The position numbers were made by a program, and so were the translations under genes. Below, in pieces: positions 47,685 to 55,164 of a DNA stretch of 64,000 bases (positions are counted from its first letter, which is position 1; the number at the start of each line of letters is the position of its first letter). Below the pieces are notes generated by a model. The model did not search any database and was not told the origin of the DNA. It was given only the letters and a program-made list of their open reading frames with translations. The stretch comes from CAVSIP01 sp963728075 (lineage in GTDB: Bacteria > Actinomycetota > Actinomycetes > JAFAQI01 > DASSKL01). The stretch covers positions 372,001 to 436,000 of the forward strand of contig CAVSIP010000007.1 of NCBI GenBank assembly GCA_963728075.1, in the 5' to 3' direction.

Positions 47685-49195
47685 GAGGGGTACGGCTCGC
47701 TGCCGTCGGTGTTGCGGACGGATGCGGCCGCCGTGGCGACGTCGCGGCGGTAGGTCTTCAGGGCCCGCAGCACCACGACCGCGGCGATCAGCAGCACGAC
47801 GAGCATGACGAGGAACGTGCTCTGCAGGCCCGCCTGCCGGCCACCGAACACGTGCGCGGAGACGACCCCGAAGGTCGTCGGGGCCGCCGCCTCGGACAGC
47901 CCCCGCAGGAACTGGCGCACGCTCTCGGCGCGCCCCCACATCCGCGGGTGCATGATGTCCAGCCGGGCCGCGTCGACCGGTGGGTTGGCCGCGGCGAGGA
48001 AGAACGTGGCGGCGATGAACAGGGGCACGGCCACCCACAGCACGCGTGTCCACACGGCCGGTGCGAACAGCAGCACGGTGGCGACGAGGACGACCGGGAC
48101 GATGAGGATGCGCCCGTTGAAACGGCCGCGCTCGATCAGCCGGTCGCTGATCCGCCCGCCGAGGAAGACCCCGCCGATCGCGCCGAGCCCGAGCACGAGG
48201 ACGAGCAGCGTGGCCGCGGCCCGGGAGACGCTGTAGTGGTTGGTCACGAAGATGACGGCGAACGCGCGCAGGCCGGAGAAGTAGAAGTAGACGAGCGCCG
48301 AGGTGAGGATGAGCACCCGGACGGTCGGCACGGACAGCACGTACTTCAGCGCCCACCAGAACGACGAGCCTGCGGGGTCGTCGTGCAGGACGAGGTCCTC
48401 CCGGGGCGGGACGTCCTGCTCCTCGACCGCCCGGCGGGCCAGGCTGCCCTCGACCGGTGAGTCGGGGTCGGCGTCGTCGGCCCGGGCGTCCTCGTATCGG
48501 CCTTCCGCGGCGTCCTCCTCCGACCGCACGTGCTCGGCACCGGCCCGCAGCCAGCTCTGCCCGCCACGCGCCGGCTCGGGCAGGTAGCGCCAGACGGCAT
48601 ACCCGACGGCGGCGCTGAACGGCACCAGCGACCAGAACGCCCAGCGCCACGACGTCCAGTCGGAGACCACGCCGGCGACGATGAAGCCGATGCCGAGCCC
48701 GATCAGCTCGCCGGAGAGCACCATCCCGTAGATCCGGCCCCGTTCGCGGGCGGGGAAGTAGTCGCCGAGCAGCGAGGCCACGGCAGGCGCTGCGACCGCC
48801 GTCACGACGCCGAGGAAGACTCGGGCGAGGAGCAGGAACAGGTACGACGTCGCGGCGCCGCTGATCAGCATCGCGACCGTCCACAGCGCGATCGCGCCCC
48901 ACAGCAGCCGGGTGCGGCGGGCCCGGTCGGTCAGCACGCCCATGGGCAGGGTGAACACCGCGCCGACGAGGGAGACGATCGAGACGAGGATCCCGATCTC
49001 GGTGTTGCCGATGCCGAAGGCGTGCTTCAGGCCGCCGGCGACGGCGCTGAGCGCCGCCTTGTCCGCCGTGTCGAGCCCCAGCACGCCGGCGAGCAGCACG
49101 ATGACCCGGCGCCGGGCGGGACCGCCGGCTGCCTCGTCGACCCGCTCGCCGACAGCGCGGACGGCCTCGCCGGCCCGGGTACCCACGTCGCTCAC
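47681..49195 (-). CDS. MFS transporter (Spinster-like)
   Basis: This 504-residue MFS protein has a first helix VLLAGVLGLDTADKAALSAVAGGLKHAFGIGNTEIGIL, motif A PMGVLTDRARRTRLLWGAI, and DYFPARERGRIYGMVLSGELIGLG, as in spinster-type carriers. An acidic central loop of about 60 residues (EEDAAEGRYEDARADDADPD) separates the halves. GTG at 49195 is chosen because the longer frame would extend through the divergent riboswitch region. It is followed by an overlapping DMT gene. Substrate unknown. Confidence 0.87.
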   Translation of the reverse strand: MSDVGTRAGEAVRAVGERVDEAAGGPARRRVIVLLAGVLGLDTADKAALSAVAGGLKHAFGIGNTEIGILVSIVSLVGAVFTLPMGVLTDRARRTRLLWGAIALWTVAMLISGAATSYLFLLLARVFLGVVTAVAAPAVASLLGDYFPARERGRIYGMVLSGELIGLGIGFIVAGVVSDWTSWRWAFWSLVPFSAAVGYAVWRYLPEPARGGQSWLRAGAEHVRSEEDAAEGRYEDARADDADPDSPVEGSLARRAVEEQDVPPREDLVLHDDPAGSSFWWALKYVLSVPTVRVLILTSALVYFYFSGLRAFAVIFVTNHYSVSRAAATLLVLVLGLGAIGGVFLGGRISDRLIERGRFNGRILIVPVVLVATVLLFAPAVWTRVLWVAVPLFIAATFFLAAANPPVDAARLDIMHPRMWGRAESVRQFLRGLSEAAAPTTFGVVSAHVFGGRQAGLQSTFLVMLVVLLIAAVVVLRALKTYRRDVATAAASVRNTDGSEPYPS

Positions 49196-49396
49196 GTCCT
49201 GCGGGATGCCCGCGTGCGGGTCGACGCAACCGCCGGGACCCGGCCACCCCCGGGCCGGGCGAAGGCATCCAACCCCGGGCGAAACGCCTGGAACGGGCGT
49301 TCCCGACACGGCCATCCGGAGCAGGCGACGGCCGCCATCGGCTGGTAACTTTCTCGTGACCGTTCCGTGACTGTCGGCCACCGGGGTCGGCGGCGT

Positions 49397-49525
49397 GCGG
49401 TCACCGCCGAGTCCCGCGCGAGCGGGAGCCGGGGACCCACGTCCCCTTGGGGTGAATCGGGAGCCTGCTCCCGTAGGGCGCCTCTTCCCCGCCCGAACCC
49501 GACAGCTAACCCGGTAGGCGGAACG
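49397..49525 (+). ncRNA. c-di-AMP (ydaO-type) riboswitch
   Basis: The leader of the NlpC/P60 gene contains the ordered conserved blocks of the ydaO/c-di-AMP riboswitch: CCGCCGAGTCC, GGGGACCCA, GGGGTGAATCGG, a variable stem, TAGGGCG, CTCTTCC, GCCCGAACCCGACAGCTAAC and CCGGTAGGC. The RNA ends about 24 nt before the start codon. These elements normally turn off peptidoglycan hydrolase genes when c-di-AMP is high. The rest of the 353-bp gap (49196-49396) shows no gene. Confidence 0.9.
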
Positions 49526-49548
49526 AGCGGAAGAAGGAGTCCCCGCCC

Positions 49549-50697
49549 GTGGCAGCACGCCCTCGGACGCAGGCACGACCCCCTTTCACCCGTCTGCTCG
49601 CCGCGCTGTCCGCCGTCCTCACCGCCGTCACCGTCGCGGTGGTCGCCGGTTCGGCCGGACCAGCCGCCGCCGACTCCCTCGCGGACGTCCAGCGCCAGGT
49701 GGCGCAGGCCCAGGCCCAGCTGGACGCGCTCGATCGCCGCGCCGAGCAGATCGCCGAGCGCTACAACCGGGCCCGCATCGACCTGGCGAGCGCCCAAGGC
49801 CGGTACGCCTCCGCCGAGCAGCGGGTCGCGCGCGCCGACGGGCAGGTCGCGCAGCTGCAGAAGACGATCGGCGCGTTCGCGGCGGCTGCGTACCGCAGCC
49901 ACGGGCTCGCGGGGCTCGCCGCGGTGACGGACTCCTCCCCGCAGGACTTCCTCGACCGGGCGAGCTCGCTGGACCAGATCGCGCGCACCCAGCAGCAGAC
50001 GCTGGACGACCTGCACACCGCGCGCCACGTCCAGCAGGACGCGCGGGAGGCCGCGAACCGCGCCCTGAGCGCGCAGCAGGACCTGACGGCGCAGATCACC
50101 GCCGACCGCACCGCGATCCGCTCCGCCGTCTCCCAGCAGCAGTCCCTGCTGCAGTCACTGCGGACGAAGCTCGCCGCCCTGCAGGCCGCCGCCCGCCGCG
50201 CGGCCGCGGCGAAGGCCGCGCGCGAGGCCGCGGCCCGGGTCGCGGCGCTCGCGGCGCGGGAGGCTGCGCTGAACCGGGCGGTCACCTCACTGGACAGCCA
50301 GCCGGAGGCCGGGGGCAGCGCTCCGACCGGTGGCTCGGGTGGTGCCCGGGTCGCCGTCCAGTGGGCGTACCGCGAGCTCGGCAAGCCGTACCAGTGGGGT
50401 GCGGAGGGGCCGGACTCCTTCGACTGCTCCGGCCTGACGAAGTACGTGTGGGGGAAGGCCGGCGTCTACCTCGACCACTACACCGGGGCGCAGTGGAACG
50501 AGGGGCGGCACGTCTCCCGGTCACGGATGGTGCCGGGCGACCTGGTGTTCTTCCACTCCGACCTGCACCACATGGGCATCTACGTGGGCAACAACCAGTT
50601 CATCCAGGCGCCGCGCACCGGCGAGGTGGTGCAGGTGTCCAGCCTCACCGGCTACTGGGCCCAGGAGTTCGCCGGCGCGGTCCGTCCCCAGGGCTGA
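49549..50697 (+). CDS. NlpC/P60 peptidoglycan endopeptidase with coiled coil
   Basis: This 382-residue exported protein has a signal peptide (about 1-41, ending GPAAAD), a long Ala/Gln-rich coiled coil (45-250) and a C-terminal NlpC/P60 domain (265-380). The catalytic block is DSFDCSGLTKYVWG with His in HHMGIYVGNNQF. It resembles RipA-type hydrolases that cut within the peptide stem. GTG at 49549 follows AAGGAG at 49533. Expression is probably governed by the c-di-AMP riboswitch upstream. Confidence 0.93.
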   Translation: MAARPRTQARPPFTRLLAALSAVLTAVTVAVVAGSAGPAAADSLADVQRQVAQAQAQLDALDRRAEQIAERYNRARIDLASAQGRYASAEQRVARADGQVAQLQKTIGAFAAAAYRSHGLAGLAAVTDSSPQDFLDRASSLDQIARTQQQTLDDLHTARHVQQDAREAANRALSAQQDLTAQITADRTAIRSAVSQQQSLLQSLRTKLAALQAAARRAAAAKAAREAAARVAALAAREAALNRAVTSLDSQPEAGGSAPTGGSGGARVAVQWAYRELGKPYQWGAEGPDSFDCSGLTKYVWGKAGVYLDHYTGAQWNEGRHVSRSRMVPGDLVFFHSDLHHMGIYVGNNQFIQAPRTGEVVQVSSLTGYWAQEFAGAVRPQG

Positions 50698-50710
50698 CCT
50701 CGCCCCGCGG

Positions 50711-51352
50711 TCACACGACGCCGAAGAGGCGGTCGCCGGCGTCGCCGAGGCCGGGGACGATGTAGCCGCGCTCGTTCAGGCGCTCGTCCTCGGCGGCGGT
50801 CACGACCGTCACGGGGGCGTCGCCGACCTGCCCTGCGAGGTGGTGCAGCCCCTCGGGCGCGGCCAGCAGGCAGATGCAGGTCACCTGGGCCGCACCGCGC
50901 TCGAGCAGCAGCCGTACGGTCGTCACCAGGGTGCCGCCGGTGGCGAGCATCGGGTCCAGCACGAACACCTGGCGCCCGCCGAGGTCGGCGGGCAGCCGGT
51001 CGGCGTAGGTGTGCGCGGTCAGCGTGCTCTCGTCGCGTACCAGCCCCAGGAAGCCCACCTCCGCGGTCGGCAGCAGCCGCACCATCCCGTCGAGCATGCC
51101 GATGCCGGCGCGCAGCACCGGGACCACGAGAGGCAGCGGGCGGGCCAGGCGTACGCCGTCCGCGCCGGCCACCGGGGTCTGCACCCGCACCGGCTCGACC
51201 CGCATGTCGCGGGTGGCCTCGTACGCCAGCAGCGTGACCAGCTCGTCGGCGAGCCGCCGGAACGTCGCCGAGTCGGTGGAGCGGTCCCGCAGCGCCGTCA
51301 GCTTGTGGGCGACCAGCGGATGGTCCGCGACATGCGTGTGCATGCCCGGCAT
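50711..51352 (-). CDS. upp: Uracil phosphoribosyltransferase
   Basis: This 213-residue pyrimidine-salvage enzyme converts uracil and PRPP to UMP. It shows HPLVAHKLTALRD, LLAYEATRDM, VPVLRAGIGMLDGM, RDESTL and the PRPP loop VFVLDPMLATGGT, ending RGYIVPGLGDAGDRLFGV. ATG at 51352 (MPGMHTHV) or the second Met at 51343 could be used. It is convergent with the NlpC/P60 gene and divergent from the small ORF and recQ relic. Confidence 0.96.
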   Translation of the reverse strand: MPGMHTHVADHPLVAHKLTALRDRSTDSATFRRLADELVTLLAYEATRDMRVEPVRVQTPVAGADGVRLARPLPLVVPVLRAGIGMLDGMVRLLPTAEVGFLGLVRDESTLTAHTYADRLPADLGGRQVFVLDPMLATGGTLVTTVRLLLERGAAQVTCICLLAAPEGLHHLAGQVGDAPVTVVTAAEDERLNERGYIVPGLGDAGDRLFGVV

Positions 51353-51494
51353 CCTGCCAACTCTTCGCGGCGGCGATCGCGATCATCACCGGCGCGGCCG
51401 ACTGCACCTGCGCGGCTGAGCGGGCCGTCACCCGTTCGGCCGGGCACCGGAGTGTCACCCTTAGGAGAGGCCGTTGCCGGGGAACACTGCCGCC

Positions 51495-51656
51495 ATGGCC
51501 GGCGACGAGGACGCCCGCGGCCGTCGGCGGCGTCGACGGGCCGAGTTCCTGCGCGAGCTGGCCGAGCTGCGCAGCCTGCGCGCGCGGGTGGCCCCACGGC
51601 GCTCACGGCTGGCCCGCGAGCGCGAGCTGTTCCTCATCCACACCTACCGGCGCTGA
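51495..51656 (+). CDS. Small basic protein, 53 aa
   Basis: ATG at 51495 opens a 53-residue Arg-rich frame (MAGDEDARGRRRRRRAEFLR, LAELRSLRARVAPRRSRLAR, ELFLIHTYRR). One or two amphipathic helices are likely. ATG at 51474 would add seven residues. It could be a real nucleic-acid-binding peptide, but Arg-rich frames are common by chance at this GC content. Confidence 0.4.
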   Translation: MAGDEDARGRRRRRRAEFLRELAELRSLRARVAPRRSRLARERELFLIHTYRR

Positions 51657-51725
51657 CACCTTTGGCCGTGCCCCTGGCGGGGTAGGTCCGGCGGCGCCCT
51701 GCCCCGCCGCGACCAAGGAGCCATC

Positions 51726-52427
51726 CCTGCCTGCTCCCAGCCGTGCCCCGCTCACCGCGGCCGAGCCCGCGGTCTACCAGGTTCGGCGGTGCTGCTGCCC
51801 GGCCCGACGGTCGTCGTGTCACCGCTGATCGCGTTGCAGCGTGACCAGGTCGCCGGCCTGCTGGCCCGGTCGGGCGTCGGCGCCGTGGCCGCGAACTCTG
51901 CCCAGTCGCGGGCCGCCACCGACGCCGCCTGGGACGCCGTCGGCTCGGGTGACGCCGAGTTCGTCTTCCTGGCACGACCGTCGTTGGTCGTCGTGGACGA
52001 GGCGCACTGCGTCTCCTCGTGGGGCCACGACCGCGAACAGGTGCACGACGCCTTCCTCGCGGGCGAGCTGGACGTGGTCGTGGCCACGACCAGCTACTAC
52101 CACCGGGCCGGCCGGGACGGCGAGTCGGCCGTGGCGGTGCTGTTCTACCGGCCCGAGGACCTGGGCCTGCGCCGGTTCTTCGCCGCCGGCGCGCCGGACG
52201 CGCTCATGCTGCAGCGGGTCGCCACGCTTGTCCAGCTCGCGCCGGGCCCGGTGGAACCGCGGGCGCTCGCGGAGGCGGCCGACCTGCCCGCCACCCGGCT
52301 GACGGTCGAGGACGACGCCGATCCGACCGTGGAGGACGACCGGCTCACGGTGCTGTTCGACGAGGTGGGCTACAAGACGCTGTCCCTGCCCACGCTCGTC
52401 GAGCAGAGACTGCTGGAGATGGCGTGA
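51726..52427 (+). pseudogene. recQ: recQ helicase relic with internal deletions
   Basis: The frame from 51789 reads LLPGPTVVVSPLIALQRDQV, then LVVVDEAHCVSSWGHD, then jumps to EQVHDAFLAGELDVVVATT and to SYYHRAGRDG, VLFYRPEDLGLRRFFAAG. All are RecQ motifs, but the segments between DEAH and motif V, and AFGMGIDKP through the next motif, are missing. Upstream AVYQV is joined to LLPGP only after restoring one base (near 51781-51785), and the Walker A segment is absent. It cannot be a working helicase. The remnant ends in GTGA overlap with the flavoprotein gene. Confidence 0.75.
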
Positions 52428-53401
52428 GCGCGGGGGAGGGTCGCGGCACCCCGTACGACGCCCTGGTCGTCGGGGCCGGACCGGCGGGGCTCGCGGCGGC
52501 CACCTGGCTGGCGCGCTACCGCCGGGACGTGCTCGTGGTCGACTCCGGGGAGTACCGCGCCGCGCAGGTGGTGCACTCCCACGGCTACCTGGGGCGGGAC
52601 CCGCAGCGCCCCCTCGACCTGCTCGCCCGCGGCCGGGCGGACCTGCTGTCGTACGCGACGGCGCACTACCGGCCGGGGCAGGTCACCTCGGTGTCGGGCT
52701 GCACCGGTGACTTCCGCGCCGAGCTCGACGACGGCTCCGCCGTCCGCGCGCTGCGGCTCGTGCTGGCCTGCGGCGTGCGCGACGCCTTCCCCGACCTGCC
52801 CGGTTTCGCCGTGCACTACGGCGCGTCGGTGTTCCACTGCCCGAGCTGCGACGGGTACGACGCGCGCGACCACGACGTGGTGGCGTACGGGTGGAGCGAG
52901 CACCTCGCCGGGTTCGCCGTGACGCTGCTCGACTGGGCCCGCTCGGTGACGGTGGTGACCGGCGGCCGGCGCTTCACCGGGGACGGCGCCTGCCACGCGC
53001 TGCTGCGCCGCCACGACGTCGAGCTGGTCGAGGAGGACGTCGTGGAGCTCGTCGGGGAGCGCGGCGACCTGCGCTCGGTCCGGCTGGCCGGCGGCCGGGA
53101 GCTGCGCGCGAGCCGGCTGTTCTTCTCGGTCGCGCACGAGCCGCGGACGCAGCTCGCGCGGATGCTCGGCTGCGCGATCGACGAGGACGGCTACGTCGTG
53201 ATCGACCGGGACGGGCGGACGTCGGTGCCGGGCGTGTTCTCCGCCGGGGACGTCGTCCCCGGGCTGCAGCTGGTCCAGGTCGCCGCCGGTGAGGGTGCCG
53301 CGGCGGGGGTCACGGCCGCCCGGTCGCTGCACGGCGAGCCGGGATCGGCCGCGTCGCCGCCGGCGGCGCCCGACATCGCCGCCGAGCTGCGGGCGCCGTG
53401 A
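52424..53401 (+). CDS. NAD(P)/FAD-dependent oxidoreductase (thioredoxin reductase-like)
   Basis: This 325-residue flavoprotein starts with GTG at 52424. It has an FAD loop VVGAGPAGLAAATWLARY, a redox-type motif FHCPSCDGYDARDH (CPSC) and the C-terminal FAD block GVFSAGDVVPGLQLVQVAAGEGAAAG. The second nucleotide-binding site is degraded (AYGWSEHLAGFAVTL instead of GxGxxG/A), so NADPH use is uncertain. Proteins of this type include dithiol oxidases. It follows the recQ relic and precedes the tadA cluster. Confidence 0.85.
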   Translation: MSAGEGRGTPYDALVVGAGPAGLAAATWLARYRRDVLVVDSGEYRAAQVVHSHGYLGRDPQRPLDLLARGRADLLSYATAHYRPGQVTSVSGCTGDFRAELDDGSAVRALRLVLACGVRDAFPDLPGFAVHYGASVFHCPSCDGYDARDHDVVAYGWSEHLAGFAVTLLDWARSVTVVTGGRRFTGDGACHALLRRHDVELVEEDVVELVGERGDLRSVRLAGGRELRASRLFFSVAHEPRTQLARMLGCAIDEDGYVVIDRDGRTSVPGVFSAGDVVPGLQLVQVAAGEGAAAGVTAARSLHGEPGSAASPPAAPDIAAELRAP

Positions 53402-53462
53402 CCGACGACCGCTCGCCGTACGGCCGGACTTCTGCCACGATCCGGCCCGTGGGGTCGCATCG

Positions 53463-53954
53463 GTGATCGGTGCCGGCGTGGTGGAGAGCTTCGCCCTCGT
53501 CGTCTCGCGGGAGGACGGGCGGTGGGAGGTCGGCGTGCTGCCCGAGCGGCTCGCCGACAACCTCGACGGGCTGGTCGCCGCCCTGCGCCAGCAGGCGAGC
53601 GAGGTGGGGGTGATCGGGCTCGTCGACGTCGCGGACGAGTTCTTCGTCGCGATCCGGGTACGCGGTGCCAACGTGCGGATGTTGCTGTCCGACGTCACCG
53701 CGGCGGTAGCGTGGGACCTCGCGCGTGCGGTCGTCGATCGCCTGGGGGTCGCGGTGCCGGGTGACGGGGACCTGGACGACGTCTGGCCGGCCGGAGACCT
53801 GACAATCTTCGACGACCTCGGGATGGACGCAATGGAGCTGGGTGCGGTGCTCGCCGACCACGACGCGTTCGCCGACGAGATGCTCGCGGCGGTCGCGGAG
53901 CGGCTGGGGTTCGGTGCCGCGTTCGAACGGGCAGTGGACGCGGCGACCGGCTGA
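53463..53954 (+). CDS. tRNA adenosine deaminase-associated protein, copy 1
   Basis: This 163-residue protein belongs to the family found upstream of tadA in actinobacteria. It contains SFALVVSREDGRWEVGVLP, FFVAIRVRGANVRMLLSDVTAA and GDLTIFDDLGMDAMELGAVLADHDAFADEML, close in pattern to the next gene. GTG at 53463 or 53478 may be the start. Function of the family is unknown; its constant linkage to tadA suggests a role with the deaminase. Confidence 0.8.
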   Translation: MIGAGVVESFALVVSREDGRWEVGVLPERLADNLDGLVAALRQQASEVGVIGLVDVADEFFVAIRVRGANVRMLLSDVTAAVAWDLARAVVDRLGVAVPGDGDLDDVWPAGDLTIFDDLGMDAMELGAVLADHDAFADEMLAAVAERLGFGAAFERAVDAATG

Positions 53955-53989
53955 CCGCGCCGAAGACACCGAGAGAGGACGGACCGACC

Positions 53990-54499
53990 GTGGCGTACTT
54001 CGCGGCCGCACTCGCCCGCAAGGGTGGCGGCTGGGTGGCCAGTGAGCTCGAGCTCGACGACGTCGAGGATCTCGACACCCTCGCCGACCTGCTCCGTGAC
54101 CTGCTCGACGAGGACGCCGAGGGGCCGGCCCTGCTCTTCGTCGAGGAGGACGACGAGTGGTTCGGCATCGTCCGCATCGACGGGGACGACGACCCGCGCG
54201 TGTTCATCTCGGATGTCCGGATGGCCGAGACGTCCGAGCTCGCCGGCCTGCTCTACGAGGAGGCCGTGGCCGCGGAAGTCGACGAGGACGACGACGAGGA
54301 CGAGGACGACGACGAGGGCACGATGCGGCCGGCGGCCGAGCCCGCAGGCGACACCGAGCTGCTCAAGGACGTCGGCACCCCCGGGCGCCGGCTGCTGGAA
54401 CTGTGCGCCGCGGAGGGCCAGCTGCCTGCCGACATCATCTCCGCGGTCTGCGAGCAGGCGGGCTGCGGCGAGGAGCTCGAGCGGCTGCGCGAGGGGTGA
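53990..54499 (+). CDS. tRNA adenosine deaminase-associated protein, copy 2
   Basis: This 169-residue acidic protein starts with GTG at 53990. It has the same family plan as copy 1 (YFAAALARKGGGWVASELEL, ALLFVEEDDEWFGIVRIDGDDDPRVFISDVRMAE) with an Asp/Glu stretch at about 95-110 (DEDDDEDEDDDEG). The C-terminal part holds two Cys. Its stop overlaps the tadA start (GTGA), so the two are translationally coupled. Confidence 0.82.
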   Translation: MAYFAAALARKGGGWVASELELDDVEDLDTLADLLRDLLDEDAEGPALLFVEEDDEWFGIVRIDGDDDPRVFISDVRMAETSELAGLLYEEAVAAEVDEDDDEDEDDDEGTMRPAAEPAGDTELLKDVGTPGRRLLELCAAEGQLPADIISAVCEQAGCGEELERLREG

Positions 54500-54975
54500 G
54501 TCCCGCGCCGTACGACGCGTGGATGCGGCTGGCGCTCGCCGAGGCGCGCGCGGCCGACGCGGCCACCGCCGACGTTCCCGTCGGTGCGGTCGTCGTCGAC
54601 GCGGCCGGCGCGGTGCTCGGCACCGGCCGCAACGCGCGCGAGGCGACGCAGGACCCGACCGCCCACGCGGAGATGCTCGCGCTGCGCGGCGCGGCAGAGC
54701 GGCTCGGCTCCTGGCGCCTCGACGGCGCCACCCTCGTGGTCACCCTCGAGCCCTGCACGATGTGCGCCGGCGCCGCCGTGCTGTCCCGGGTCGCGCGCGT
54801 GGTCTACGGCGCGGACGACCCGAAGGCCGGCGCGGCCGGTTCGCTGTGGGACGTCGTCCGCGACCGCCGCCTCAACCACCGTCCCGAGGTGGTTCCCGGC
54901 GTCCTGACCGAGGAGTGCGCAGCGGTGCTGCGGGAGTTCTTCGCCGCCCGCCGTGGCAGGGGGACGGTTCGCTAG
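54496..54975 (+). CDS. tadA: tRNA-specific adenosine deaminase
   Basis: This 159-residue zinc deaminase converts A34 of tRNA-Arg to inosine. Active-site motifs are HAEMLAL (His, Glu) and TLEPCTMCAGA (two Cys). Other family blocks are VPVGAVVVDAAGAVLGTGRN, DPTAHAE, VYGADDPKAGAAGSLWDVV and LNHRPEV. GTG at 54496 overlaps the stop of the associated protein. A tRNA-Ser gene follows 10 nt after its stop. Confidence 0.96.
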   Translation: MSPAPYDAWMRLALAEARAADAATADVPVGAVVVDAAGAVLGTGRNAREATQDPTAHAEMLALRGAAERLGSWRLDGATLVVTLEPCTMCAGAAVLSRVARVVYGADDPKAGAAGSLWDVVRDRRLNHRPEVVPGVLTEECAAVLREFFAARRGRGTVR

Positions 54976-54985
54976 GCTGGTCCGC

Positions 54986-55073
54986 GGTGGAGTGTCCGAG
55001 CGGCCGAAGGAGCACGCCTCGAAAGCGTGTGAGGTGCAAGCCTCCGTGGGTTCAAATCCCACCTCCACCGCCA
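54986..55073 (+). tRNA. tRNA-Ser (CGA anticodon)
   Basis: Acceptor arms GGTGGAG and CTCCACC pair, the anticodon loop is CTCGAAA (CGA), a long variable arm follows, the T arm is GTGGGTTCAAATCCCAC and CCA is encoded. The long variable arm and anticodon identify serine. Confidence 0.95.
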
Positions 55074-55102
55074 GCAGCCAGCCAGCAGGAGCAGCCGGTG
55101 AC

Positions 55103-55141
55103 GAGGTCTCGGGGCGCCGTTCCCAGGCGCCTCGGGGCCTC
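55103..55141 (+). terminator. Hairpin terminator after tRNA-Ser
   Basis: Arms 55103-55118 and 55126-55141 form a 16-bp stem with three G-U pairs and a 7-nt GTTCCCA loop, 30 nt after the tRNA. It is followed by GTTGCCGTTGTG. Confidence 0.75.
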
Positions 55142-55164
55142 GTTGCCGTTGTGCCGGCGGGGCC

